NCBI GenBank assembly: GCA_023935145.1
Contig: CM043702.1
Coordinates: 108,534,088 to 108,598,087 of the forward strand
Origin: Bretschneidera sinensis
Taxonomy: Eukaryota; Streptophyta; Magnoliopsida; Brassicales; Akaniaceae
Direction of reading: 5' to 3'
DNA length: 64,000 nucleotides
Within the stretch, counting starts at the first letter, position 1; the number at the start of each line of letters is the position of its first letter. Shown piece by piece: positions 22,408-33,284 of the stretch. The notes beneath the pieces were generated by a model. That model ran no database searches and was not told where the DNA came from. It saw only the letters and a list, made by a program, of their open reading frames with translations. The position numbers and the translations under genes are program-made.

Positions 22408-23253
22408 TATTGGAAAATCACCCTCTATGCCCAGGTTGTGATCTTTCCATACACACAAGTCCAGAATGACTTGTACAAACAGAAACAAGAATCAAAGTAT
22501 AAAAGAGAACACAAGCAATTGTTATTGAGGTTCGGCAATGTGCCTATGTCCCCGTGAGCTTCTCTGAGCTCTCTGCACTAAATCAATGGAGTTCTTACAA
22601 TTATAGCAACACCTCTTCAAGAACCCTCTTATTCTTAAATAATGAAAGAAGAGAAAAAGAAAGTGATAAGAACTAAGTGTTTCCCTGGAATTTTCCCTAA
22701 GAAAATTCCAATTACAAATCCCTTGAATCCCCAATCTTTAATACTCTCTCTCTCTCTAAACAACCAGCCTCTCTTAAATGAGTCTATCTTGTGTTTTGTG
22801 GCTTTGCACTCTCACACTTGATCTCACTTATCTTGTCTCACTCTTGTGATTGCTCCTAGATGACCCTTTATATAGGGCAATGTCCACCTCATCCAATCTT
22901 TGAGATCAATCTCAACCCTTAGATCTCAAGAACCAAAGACCCATGGCTCTCTAAGAGTCTAAGTAATCCTGTGCGTTTTAACCAAGTCTCACGCACCATC
23001 TCAAAGTGCTGATTCAAAGGTGTCAGGTGTGCCTTGAGTCTCGGCTCAAAGCAGGACAGGCCACGACGCACAACAAGGCATAAGACCACCATCTTCTGGG
23101 GGCTGCGGCACCCAAGGCTGAACCGCGGCACGGCCTGGAGGGGGGATCTTCTGGAGTTGCTGGAGGCCACGATGCACAAGGCTGAGCCACGGTGCACAGG
23201 GCTGACCTGATGCTGAATTTTTCACTTGTTTAATTCTTGGACAAATCCTAACA
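22408..23253 (-). repeat. C2 3' LTR
   Basis: LTR of 846 bp. On the plus strand it starts TATTGGAAAATC, where the partner at 27589 has TGTTGGAAAATC, so the terminal TG dinucleotide has mutated, and it ends CCTAACA. A TATA box (CCTATATAAAGGG on the minus strand, near 22866-22878) marks the LTR promoter. A (CT)n run near 22746 is absent from the partner. Confidence 0.93.
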
Positions 23254-23268
23254 ATCTCTACCTTTTTC
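23254..23268 (-). promoter_or_regulatory. C2 polypurine tract
   Basis: GAAAAAGGTAGAGAT on the minus strand abuts the 3' LTR. Confidence 0.82.
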
Positions 23269-23379
23269 TAAGCAATTAAACCCGAACCCATTGTGCAGAG
23301 AACTCAGGATCCAAACTCAACTTGAGTCACCATATCAACCGACTCCAATCCTAAGAAGTCCAAGGCAATGATTGAACTT

Positions 23380-23640
23380 TCATAGAGGTAGAACTTTAGT
23401 ACCTAAATCTACAAGATTTTCTTCCATTGTGACTTTGTCCACATGAATGCATCCTTTCGTAACATTTTCCCAAATGAAATGATACCGAACATCCATATGC
23501 TTAGTCCTCTCATGGAACACCGGATTCTTACACAAATGTAACGCACTTTGGCTATCCGAATACACCACCACCTGCTCTTTTAGGACCTTCAACTCTTCCA
23601 ACAACCCTTTGCACCACATAGCCTCCTTAATGGCTTATGT
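23380..23640 (-). pseudogene. C2 RNase H
   Basis: The reading LKEQVVVYSDSQSALHLCKNP, then FHERTKHMDVRYHFIWE, is the C-terminal half of copia RNase H, ending about 125 bp before the polypurine tract. The DSQSAL box holds a catalytic Asp. A stop near 23635 separates it from the N-terminal half, which ends VALSTIEVEYIAAT in the preceding piece. Confidence 0.9.
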
Positions 23641-24960
23641 TGCCGCTATGTACTCTACCTCGATTGTTGAGAGTGCTACCACCAGCTGCAACTGAGCCTT
23701 CAAACTTATATAGCATCCGTTTAAGTTGAAGAAGTAAGAGGTAATCGATCTTCTTTTATCCCGATCTGCTCTATAGTCCAAATCTGCATAACCTTCAAGA
23801 CAGATAGACTTACCCTTCTTCTCATAAACAAACCCCACATCTGGGCTTCCTTTCAAGTAGCTCAGCAACCACTTCATCCCAAGCCAATGCTCCTTTCCGG
23901 GATTACTCATAAACCTGCTGAGAACACTCATTGCATGAGAAATGTAGGGTCTAGTGCTTACCATCGTGAACATGACTGATCCAAAAACACTAGAGTAAGG
24001 GACCATTTCCATTTCCTCCTTCTCCTCATTTGATCTCGGACATTGATTGCTGGAGAACTTGAAATGACCCGCAAGAGGAATCTTCACTGGTTTGCTATCT
24101 TCCATAGAAAACTTAGATATCATCTTTTCTATGTAGGAAGTCTGAGAAATCTTCAATCTGTTTCTCTCCCTTTCTCGAATTATACTCATCCAAAGGATCT
24201 TTTGTGTATGGCCAAGATCCTTCATCTCAAACTCCAAACTGAGTTGAGACTTCAATTTTCCTATCCTCTCTATGCTACTCCCAACCAACAGCATATCATT
24301 AACATAGATGATGATGATCACTATTTCCTCCACCTTGTGACCTTTGTAGTACAAGCACGAATCATAGTAGCTCCTCCTGAAACCCAAGCTAGTTACAAAG
24401 GAATCGAACCTCTTATTCAATTGCCGAGGTGATTGCTTCAGGCCATAGAGAGATTTCTTCAATTTGTATGCCAAATCTCCCTGCCTTCCTTCCTCATAGC
24501 CTTCGGGTTACCTCATGTAGATGGTCTCATCAAGCTCTCCATGTAAGAACGATGTCTTCACATCCATTTACTTGATCTTCCAATTAAATTGGACCACCAT
24601 TGCTAACACTATCCTTATCGTCTTGTACTTGACAACCAGTGAGAATATTTCGGTGAAATCTATGCCTTCTCTTAGTGTGAACCCCTTCGCCACTAGCTTA
24701 GCTTTATATCGGATTTTATCCCCTGGAGTGTTACCTTCTTTGATATTGTAAATCCACTTACAAACCACAACTCTTTGTTTTTCTGGTTTCGGCACCAATA
24801 CCCAAGAGTTGTTCTTCCTCAAAGAATCCATTTCCTCCTCCATAGTTAGCTTCCATCTTAACGAATCCTTAGATCCCATGACATCAATGTAAGTTTCTGG
24901 TCCACTCCCTCCTTTTGAATAAGGAGCTACTACATTAGCATCTGCAAAACCATATCTCAA
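23635..24960 (-). pseudogene. C2 reverse transcriptase
   Basis: The first piece (24568-24960) reads WKLTMEEEMDSLRKNNSWVLV and VVCKWIYNIKEG, the RT start. The second (23635-24474) has YKLKKSLYGLKQSPRQ and the catalytic box IIYVNDMLLVG at residues 56-65: the first Asp of YVDD is Asn, which would abolish catalysis. KMDLG-type text, RPYISHAMSVLSRFMSNPG and the RNase H start (SICLEGYADLDYR) follow. A break near 24480-24560 separates the two pieces. Confidence 0.92.
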
Positions 24961-26229
24961 AGGTGGTCTGACCAGCCTCCTTTCCAGGTCCCTTGTGAGC
25001 TGATAATCATTATGATTCTTTGCATCATCCCCTTCTAGTTTACCCTCCTCTTGAGTGTGTTAAGCTTGGCCTTCATTAATGGGCTCTTCCTGGTCCGAAC
25101 CCTCTTGCCTTCGTTACTCTACCTGAATAGAATTTTTCTTGATGCTATGCTCCACATAAACCGGGCTGGTTTGCCCACTATCCCCTGCAGGGATAGTTTT
25201 CTCCAAATAACGAAATACATGCTCATTAAAAATGGCATCCCTACTTATTATAAGTTTCATTCCTTTTGATTCTAAGGACCACAACCTATACCCCTTAACC
25301 CCTTCACCATATCCTAGAAACACACACTTTCTAGATCTTGGGCTAAGTTTATCATCCTTTTGGTGTGCAAACGCAGCACATCCAAAAGTCCTAAGGTTGC
25401 TTAACTCATGGGGTTTTCCACTCCACATCTCCTCGGAAGTCTTAAGGTCCACAGCCCTAAAGGGTGATCTATTAACCAAATACACAACAGTAGACACCGT
25501 TTCCCCCTCAAAACATTTGGGTAATCTGGAACCAATTAGCATTCATCTAACCTTTTCCATAAGGGTCCTATTCATCCTCTCAACAACTCCATTTTGCTGA
25601 GGGGTTTTAACAGCTGTTCTATGTCTTCGAATGCCATTTAACTCACAGAATTTATCAAATTCCTTATTAAAAAAATCCAAGCCATTATCAGTTCTTAACA
25701 TCTTAACTACCTTACCCGTTTGAGTTTCTTTCAGCTTTTTCCATACCACAAATTTATTCAAAGCATCTGATTTATTTTTAAGCAAATAAACCCAAACCTT
25801 TCTAGAATAACCATCGATTAAAGACAAAAAGTAAATATTACCTCCCTGTGTTGGTGTTCTTGTTGGTCCCCAAAGATCGGCATGAATGTAGTCAAGAATA
25901 CCCTTTGATTTGTGCACTCCGGTGTTGAAGCTGACTCGATGTTGCTTCCCAAGAACGCAACATTCGCAGAAATCAAGTTTCTCTACCTTGTCACCATCAA
26001 GTAAACCATTCTTGCTGAGAACTTGCAGCCCCTTTTCGCTCATATATCCCAAGCGATTGCGCCAAAGTACTGCTTTATCCATCTCAGCCATCAAGCTTGC
26101 TGCTTGATCCTTGATGTTCGTGTCTCCGATCATCTCATAGAGACCATCCTTTATTGTTGCTTTGATCACTATCAAAGATCCCTTGGTTACCTTGATCTTT
26201 CCTCCCTCTGATTTGTATGTGTACCCCAT
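24961..26229 (-). pseudogene. C2 integrase
   Basis: Integrase core: first Asp in YIHADLWGP, second in MLRTDNGLDF, Glu in GVVERMNRTL (25543-26229), so D,D,E is present. In the zinc domain the usual two histidines are Arg and Tyr (LWRNRLGYMSEKG), while the CECC cysteines remain. A stop before MLIGSRLPKCF separates the C-terminal part (25114-25542), which carries VVYLVNRSP and GCAAFAHQKDDKLSPRSRKCVFLGY, typical of copia. The linker to RT (24961-25113) is low-complexity. Confidence 0.9.
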
Positions 26230-26486
26230 GGAATCCAGCTACCCCAATGAGATCAAATTTCTTCTCAAATCCGAAAGATATCTTACATTCCGCAGTAACC
26301 TTGTAACTCCATCAAACATCCTCAACTAGATGTCTCTTATACCCCTCACTTGGCAAGAAGTATCATTCCCAAAGAAAACCTTTACATCATTGGTTTCCTT
26401 GAAATTCTTGAACCAATCCCGGTGACGACACATGTGATAAGTGCACCTGGAATCCAAGATCCATCTCTCGCTGCCCTGCCACTTGC
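26230..26486 (-). pseudogene. C2 protease
   Basis: The protease lies between gag and integrase. The active-site segment reads WILDSRCTYHMCRHRDWF near 26405-26460 on the minus strand; copia proteases normally have D-S-G, so Gly has become Arg. Stops follow (near 26320 and 26240). Confidence 0.82.
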
Positions 26487-27330
26487 TCATATTTGAGCAC
26501 ACAACAAGAACATCATCTTGTTGTTCTCCCTTGGAAACCGAAGCCTCCCCATTGTTGGTTGGCCTCTTCCTTTCACATCCCTCATCATCTTCTTACAATC
26601 TTTCTTGAAATGTCCCTCCTTATGGCAATAGTAGCATATCTTTCCTCCAAATCTCGGTTTAGAGTGCGCTCTCCCATGGCTTTGTCCTCTACCCTTTGGT
26701 TTGTCCTGGTAGTAGCCATGGATGTTGCTACCATACCGAGCTGCTGGCCTTCCTCTAACGAACAGCCCTTCCCTACTTGATGCTTCCCTCATCTTGGCTT
26801 TGAAATCATGAGCCCTTATAGCATTGATCACAATTTCTTTGGTTAGTGTATCTCTTCCATATTCAATAGCATTAATCAAACTTTGAAAATAATCAGGAAG
26901 AGAATTCAATAACATAACAGCCAATTGTTCATCCGGGAATGTTATACTACAACTAGCCAAATCTTGAACTAGTTTATTAAACAAATCAAGATTATCTTGC
27001 AACTCTTTATTAGGATCCATTTTAAAAGAAAAGATTTGTTTCAGAAGATATATCTTATTAGGGAGAGTTTTGGTAAGAAATAACTCATCTAGTTTCTTCC
27101 AAATGGCAGCTGGATCTTCCATGTCTCCACATTCCCTTGTCACACTATTCGACATGTGCAGAAAGATGATGTTGTATGCCATCTTCTTCATCTCATTCCG
27201 CTGGACCTCTATGATACTTGCTGGAAAATCATCGTCTTCTCCAATAGCCAAGTCCACATTTTGTTGCATAAGACAGCTTTGATTTTTCGCTTCCAAAGGG
27301 AAAATTCTCCCTTTCCATCAAACTTCTCAA
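26487..27330 (-). pseudogene. C2 gag
   Basis: UBN2-type copia gag. The start region FDGKGEFSLWKRKIK near 27280-27325 is in a different frame from the main body (27296 down), so a frameshift lies near 27270. The body has DPAAIWKKLDELFLTKTLPNK and LMLLNSLP-type text, then a basic RGRPAARYG region, and a zinc knuckle CYYCHKEGHFKKDC near 26590-26640 that is intact. Confidence 0.91.
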
Positions 27331-27571
27331 CAATGAAGTTCGAACCTATCTTGCGGAGAAAATCACAAGATTTATGCAGCACCCACAATTGCTTTCCAAC
27401 TTCTAAACTTCAAGAACAAGATCAAATCTTGATCTCAACACCATTCTTGAACCTCAAGAACCCGATCAACTCTAGATCTCAACACCGTTCTTGAATCTCC
27501 TAAGAAGTTTCCTTTGATTCTTGCTCGAATGCCCACTGTATCGCCACCGAAGAATCCTTTGATTCTTGGAA

Positions 27572-27587
27572 CCGAGCTCTGATACCA
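27572..27587 (-). promoter_or_regulatory. C2 primer binding site (initiator tRNA-Met)
   Basis: TGGTATCAGAGCTCGG on the minus strand, one base after the 5' LTR, is the standard copia primer site. Confidence 0.94.
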
Positions 27588-27588
27588 C

Positions 27589-28419
27589 TGTTGGAAAATC
27601 ACCCTTTATGCCCCGGTTGTGATCTTTCTAAACACCCAAGTCTAGAATGACTTGTATAAACAGAAACAAGAATCAAAGCATAAAAGAGAACACAATCAAT
27701 TGTTATTGAAGTTCGGCAATGTGCCTACATCCCCGTGAGCTCCTCCAAGCTCTCTGCACTAAATCAATAGAGTTCTTACAATTACAGCAACACCTCTTCA
27801 AGAACCCTCTTATTCTTGAAGAACGAAAGAAGAGAAAAAGAAAGTGATAAGAACTAAGTGTTTCCTTGGAATTTTCCCCAAGAAAATTCTAATTACAAAG
27901 CCCTTGAATCCCCAATCTTAACTTAAAAAACCAGCCTCTCTTCAATGAGTCTCTCTTGTGTTTTGTGTCTTTGCACTCACACTTGATCTCACTTATCTTT
28001 TCTCACTCTTGTGATTTCTCCTAGATGACTCTTTATATAAGGCAATGACCACCTCATCCAATCTTTGAGATCAATCTCAACCCTTAGATCTCAAGAACCA
28101 AAGACCTATGGCTCTCTAAGAGTTTAAGTAATTCTGTGCGTTTTAACCAAGTCCCATGCACCATCTCAAACTGTTGATTCAAAGGTGCCAGGTGTGCCTT
28201 GAATCACGGCTCAGAGCAGGGCAGGCCACGGTGCACAACAAGGCACAAGACCACCATCTTTTGGGGGCTGCGGCTCCCAAGACTGAGCCACAGCACGGCC
28301 TGGAAGGGGGAGCTTCTGGAGTTGCTGGAGGCCGCGGTGCACAAGGCTAGGCTGCGGCACACAGGGCTGACCTGATGTTGAAGTTTTTCACTTGTTTAAT
28401 TCTTGGACAAATCACAACA
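27589..28419 (-). repeat. C2 5' LTR
   Basis: LTR of 831 bp with TGTTGGAAAATC at one plus-strand edge and AAATCACAACA at the other, followed by TTTAC. It is very close to the 3' LTR apart from scattered changes and the missing (CT)n run. A TATA-like segment (TTATATAAAGAG on the minus strand) is near 28031-28042. Confidence 0.94.
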
Positions 28420-28474
28420 TTTACCATAAAATATCTTTAACATGTCTTTTACCTAATCCAACAGAGTATGTAAT

Positions 28475-28555
28475 GTTAAATGAAATGTTGTTTTCTTTTT
28501 TTAATGATATGTTGTTTGCTTTTTTAATGACACGTTGTTTGCTTTTTTTAATGAC
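28475..28555 (+). repeat. Three imperfect units of ATGTTGTTTGCTTTTTTTAA
   Basis: Three adjacent, slightly varied 26-28-bp units in the putative leader intron of the hAT gene. A fourth relaxed copy is near 28603. Confidence 0.75.
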
Positions 28556-28751
28556 TCCATGTAACTAATATAATTGGGGAGGTATAAGATTCTTGTAATG
28601 ACATGTTATTTTCTTTTTTATTCTTGATAAGTATTATGTAATGTTGTTTGTTGCATCATTTGAGGTGCTTGCGTTGCTTTTTGAGAACTGAGATTTGCAT
28701 GGCCATATTATTGTTTCCTGATACATTTTTTTTTTATTTCATTTGATTTAG

Positions 28752-29035
28752 GAATGTTAACATCTACTTCGAATCAACCTGCAATATATGCACACGATGA
28801 TAAATTTTACAATAACTCAGAAAATGATAGTGAGAGCATGATTAGTGAGAAAACAAACACTGTTCCTACTAAGCCATCCACCACTACAGTAGAATCAGCA
28901 AATGAAGAGGGTGTTATTCATAAGGTAAAAATAGCTAAAACTAGTAAGGTTTGGGATGATTTCGTGAAGTGCCTCAACCAGATGGAACATGCAAAGCAAA
29001 ATGCATCCATTGTAACGCAGTTTATGTTATGCCTA
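28752..29035 (+). pseudogene. hAT transposase, N terminus and BED finger start
   Basis: Starts at 28754 (MLTSTSNQPA), two bases after a TTTGATTTAG splice acceptor. After an acidic, Ser/Thr-rich leader comes KIAKTSKVWDDFV, the opening of a BED zinc finger. The next part appears in another frame as DGTCKAKCIHCNAVY (about 28979-29024), so a one-base slip lies near 28975. The gene is then cut by the G4 LTR at 29036 and resumes near 40191. It would bind the element ends and catalyse cut-and-paste transposition, but it is broken. Confidence 0.82.
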
Positions 29036-29062
29036 TGTAATGACCCATCCCAGGTTGGCCAC
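29036..29062 (-). repeat. Gypsy solo LTR G4, left 27 bp
   Basis: TGTAATGACCCATCCCAGG starts an LTR that continues at 38377 after the G5 insertion: GGTTGGCCAC plus CCCCGAGACGG joins across one GCCAC copy. It is related to the G1 LTR start. It lies in the BED finger of the hAT gene. Confidence 0.88.
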
Positions 29063-30335
29063 TGATAAGTGCTTAAATAGTCATATTTAAGCCCCTAAAT
29101 TTACGCTTGTTAGGCTCTTTATTTATCTATTTTAGTAGATTCTATTTCATTTTCGTGTTTTATGTGTTTTTTACAGGGCTTGGGCAAAAAGATGACATTT
29201 TGGAGCCTTAAGGGATGAAAAGTAAAGTTCTACAAATCCAGCAAGGTGCGCTCGAGCGCACCTCCCTTGTGATCAAGCGCACACTTAGAAGGCTTGAGCA
29301 CACATCTACGCTCGAGCCCAGCCCACATACGCTCGAGAGCACACACTCCAGAGGCAGCAGAGCCAGATATGGAAAGAAGTCTCTGGACCTCAAATAGGAA
29401 ATTAGGGTTTCGAGGCACCCTTAGGGCCCTATATATAGCCTTGTAAAACACAGAAACCATACCTTTTGTTTGAGACTTAAAGTTGCAAGCTTAGGAGAGG
29501 AATTGACGACTCGTCTCTCGAGCCTTCTTCGGGTGTTATTTTTCTGTTTTTTTTTTGTTTTATTATGGTTAGGATGTTTAGTTCAACTAGCATGTGTAAC
29601 TAAACTCTTATAGGGCTCGATTGAAGCCTAGTTATGCTTTTCCACATATATATTCATTGATTACCTTTGCCTATAGCCATGTTATAATGCTTAACTTGAT
29701 TAATACCTGTTTGTATTTAAATTCCTCATATGTATGTGTCTGATCAACTTATGCATGTGGTATGGATTGGTTAGTTGAATCAATTTGGATGACCGAGTCC
29801 TGGGTTCAACAAAAGTAACAAAAGATATCCACACCGGATTCTTAGTTTAATCAACATGGGAAACCAGGAGCGGACCAAGCCCTAGGTCCCGTGTGGTTGC
29901 CGATCTCCACAACCCTTATGCTCTCTTAAGGAACAACTCAGTATACACCCATGCTGAATCCCTTAAGAAAGAAAAGAGTTAGAGTATACACCATGCTTAA
30001 CTCGTTGCTTAGGGAGATCAATAGCCTAAGGTGTGGACCAAGCCCTTAGGTTGGCAACCATTAGGTATTCATAATAAGGCTAGAGCATTGGCACCATACT
30101 TAGTGGGAAAGTGTAATTAGTGGTGGATATCACAGCTCTATATCCTTCTTATTATTAACTCACACCTCACTTTTATTTCTCTTTTTACTTTGGGAAAATA
30201 ATTCTAAATCGAAATTCACCAGTCCCTGTGGAAATGATCTCACACTTGCACACTATGCTACCATTGACCTTGTGCACTTACAAGTAAAACAGGTACGATT
30301 ATTTACTTATTTATTTAGGTAGATAAACGCACAAG
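29063..30335 (+). repeat. G5 5' LTR
   Basis: LTR of about 1273 bp beginning TGATAAGTGCTTAAATAG and ending AAACGCACAA with a degraded last base or two. A TATA box CCCTATATATAGCC is at 29428-29441. It contains several CTCGAGCGCAC-type words (29249-29340), and matches 37093-38376 closely. Confidence 0.93.
29428..29441 (+). promoter_or_regulatory. TATA box of G5 LTR promoter
   Basis: CCCTATATATAGCC is a strong plant TATA match at the expected place in the LTR; the 3' LTR keeps it at 37471-37484. Confidence 0.7.
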
Positions 30336-30336
30336 T

Positions 30337-30356
30337 TTTTGGCGCCGTTGTCAGAG
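30337..30356 (+). promoter_or_regulatory. G5 primer binding site (tRNA-Asp type)
   Basis: TTTTGGCGCCGTTGTCAGAG directly after the LTR resembles the Athila primer site TGGCGCCGTTGCCGGGGA with three changes. Confidence 0.85.
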
Positions 30357-30626
30357 ATTGCGCTTAAATTTCTTTTTAGAATTACTTTTTCATTTAGTTT
30401 AATCATTATTTCCTTTTCATTATATTTCTAGTTTTGTCAAAAATCTCAAAAATTTTAAGTTTTTGTTTTTATCTTATTTTTATTTTACAACCCTAATCGA
30501 ATTCTTTTTGTTTTCTGTTTCAGGCATTCCAGGTGAGTTCTCTGTGCCACTTGCGATCGAGCACACCCTTCTGTGTGATCGAGCCTAATTGAGGCAGAGA
30601 GTTACCCGAGCAGCGGTGTTTGACTG

Positions 30627-31561
30627 TTGCACTTAAGCGACTGCCACCAATTCATGCACGGGCTTCGATCCAAGCATCCAATGTTCTTCCCCTTTGATAC
30701 CGAGCTTGAGCGAACGATCCGACAAAGGCTTAGAGACAACTCAGAAGAGTTAGAAGAAGGAATTGAGGAAGAAATACCAATGGCGCAACAAATCGACAAT
30801 CAGCAACCACCTGAGCGGAGGCCGATCAAGCAATCCTTCATCCCACAGAACCTCGATCAACCATCGTGCATTACGTATCAACCTGAGGTGAAAGAAAACT
30901 ACTACATATCTCTGTAGATACTTAGTGCACTGATTCACTTTAGGGGTACACCTAATGAGGACCCACACTTGCACCTTCGAGAGTTCTTCGATCTTTACAA
31001 ATTCTAGCACATCCGAGGTTTAGACCAAGAAGGAATAAGGTTAATTCTTTTCCCTTTTTCCTTAAAAAATAATGCTAAACTGTGGTACAATTATCTGCCT
31101 GCAGTTTCTATACACACATGAGAGGAGTTAGCTAGCAAATTCTTAAGGAAGTTTTTCCCAGCCCAAAAGACGAGGCAAATGAGAAAGGAAATTCAGTCCT
31201 TCCAACAAAAGGATGGAGATCTATTTTTCGAGGCCTGGGGACACTTCAACAAGCTGTTACTCAAATGCCCACACCACAACCTACCTCAAGAAGAACTAGT
31301 ACAAGCTTTCTATGAAGGTTTGAGTGATACTAACAAAAATATTGTGGATTCAGGTTGTGGAGGAGTGCTGATGGAGAAAAGCAGTGAAGAAGCAATGGAA
31401 CTCTTCGAAACCCTAAGTGAACACACTTAGCAGTTCTCCTCTCGAGGAAGACATGTAACCAAAAGTAAGGGTATGTATGAGGTAAATTTAAATGGAGGAT
31501 CGTCTACTCAGATAGCTGTTGTGGAGAGGAAACTAGACTTGTTGGTTAAAGCCATGGCTAC
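30627..31561 (+). pseudogene. G5 gag, first part
   Basis: Gag capsid on the plus strand: HPMFFPFDTELERTIRQRL, then MAQQIDNQQPP near 30780, the core GTPNEDPHLHLREFFDLYKF, LFPFSLKNNAKLWYNYLP, and MRKEIQSFQQKDGDLFFEAW (31179-31250), which is the retrotransposon gag family. Stops at 30915, 31005, 31119 and 31428 interrupt it. It is cut at 31562 by a solo LTR and continues at 32844. Confidence 0.88.
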
Positions 31562-32843
31562 TGTTGTGCGTTTATATACCTAAATAAATGGGTAAATAAT
31601 CGTACTAGTTATACTTGCAAGTGCACAAGGTCATCAGTGTAGTCTAGTGTGTGAAAGCAAGGTCATCTCCACAGGGATTGGTAAAGTTACTTTTAGAATT
31701 AGTTTCTCTAAAGTAAAAAGAGATAAATAACTGTTGGCAAGTGATTTGATGATAATAAAGACATAGGGCTTTGATATCCACCACTAGTCATTCATTCCCA
31801 ATGTGTATAAGGTATCAGTGCACTAGCTTTATTATGTATACCTACTGGTTGCCAACCTAAGGGCATGGTATCTACTTCTTAAGCTATTGATTTCCATAAG
31901 CAACGAGTTAGGCATGGTATCTACTCTAACTCTTTTCTTCCTTAAGGGATTCAGCATGCTATCTGCTTGAGTTGTCCCTTAAGAAAATATAAGTGCTGTG
32001 GAAATCGACAACCACATGAGACCTAGGTCATGGTATCTACTCCCGGTTTCCCATGTTGATTAACCCGGGTATCCGGATAAGATATCCCTTGTTACTAATG
32101 TTAGACCGAGGACTCTGTCATCCAAATTGATCTAACTAACCCATCCATACCACATGCATACGTTGACCTTACACATACATATGAGGAACTTAAATAAGCA
32201 CAGGTGTTAATCAAGTTAAGTAACATAATAAGCTATTGGCAAAGATTCTATCAATGAATAAAAATATGGGAATGCATAACTAGGGCTTCAATCGAGCCCT
32301 ATAATAGAGTTAGTTACACATACTAACTGAAATAAACATTATAAATAAACTAAACATAAAGGAGAAGAATAAACCCGAGAGAAGAGGCGTCAATTCTCTC
32401 CCAAGCCCTCAACTCCAAGTAAAAGAAAAGAGAGAAGTGTTTTCTATCTAAGGTGTGTTATGTGTGTGAGTTACAAGTGTATTTATAGGTCTTTGAGAAG
32501 TCCTAAGAGACCCATGAGTTCCTAAACCTTCCTAAAACAAAAATTCTCTTATTTCCAAAATAAGGTTCTGCAGTTTACTGTTCACGCCCGTACATGTGCC
32601 CTCAATCGCAGTGTGCCTTGCGCTCAGTCGCATTGCATGGCGCGATCGATTGCACTTTGTCCAGAGAATGCTCCAGGGCTTTCAGATTTCTTCCTTTAAG
32701 TTCCAAAACTGCTTCTTTTTCTCCAAGAACCTATAAAAACATGTAAAACATACAAATGGAGTAAAAGAGACCAAATTAACGTAATAAAGGACCTAACAAC
32801 TGTAAATAAGGGGGCTTAAATATGAATATTTAAGCATCTATCA
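31562..32843 (-). repeat. Athila-type solo LTR inside G5 gag
   Basis: A 1282-bp LTR on the minus strand. The plus-strand edges are TGTTGTGCGTTTATATACC and TTTAAGCATCTATCA; flanks GCTAC (31557-31561) and ACTAC (32844-32848) are a 5-bp duplication with one mismatch. It has no internal region, so it is a solo LTR. Its reverse complement shares the GGAGTAGATACCATG-type phrases with the truncated LTR at 54243-54972 and a more distant resemblance to the G5 LTRs. Confidence 0.88.
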
Positions 32844-33284
32844 ACTACTAAGAATGCCTCACCTAACCGACCAGCTACACCACTCCAGGTATGTGTTATT
32901 TGTTCCCAATTTGATCATAATACTGATGCGTGTCCTTTGTATTCATCTGCAAACTTTGTGGGACCAAACAACTATCCGCCAAAGAACAATCTTTATGCAA
33001 ACAGCTACAACCCTAAATGGCGGAATCACCCGAATTTTTCTTGGAGCAACAATTAGAACAGTCAAGGGCAGCAAAGAAACTTCCAACCAGCAGCCCACTC
33101 AGCTCCTGAGACAAAGAAAAATGACCTTGAAAGTCTTGTGAGGCAATTGGAAACTCAGCAGCAACAACTAATGACTTCACATGAACAATTCATGGAAGAA
33201 ACGAGGTAATTTCGGACTAAGATAAGACAAATCACTGCAAAACATGATCAAGCCATTCAAGGATTAGAGATACAAATAGGGCAA
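32844..33284 (+). pseudogene. G5 gag, zinc knuckle part
   Basis: After the solo LTR the gag resumes with CVICSQFDHNTDACP (near 32890-32940), an intact C-X2-C-X4-H-X4-C knuckle, then YNPKWRNHPNFSWSNN, the conserved Athila gag motif, and a glutamine-rich helix (LVRQLETQQQQLM). A stop in the NN*NSQGQ stretch and another near 33208 break the frame. Confidence 0.88.

Larger units (their letters stand above)
22408..28419 (-). mobile_element. Copia element C2, full length, in the hAT leader intron
   Basis: Complete Ty1/copia element of 6012 bp on the minus strand, with perfect 5-bp target duplications TTTAC at 22403-22407 and 28420-28424. LTRs are 22408-23253 and 27589-28419. The primer binding site, gag, protease, integrase, RT, RNase H and polypurine tract are in the usual copia order. 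Stops, frameshifts and substitutions in catalytic motifs show that it is inactive. The gag and RT wording suggests a Tork-like lineage; this is uncertain. Confidence 0.95.
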
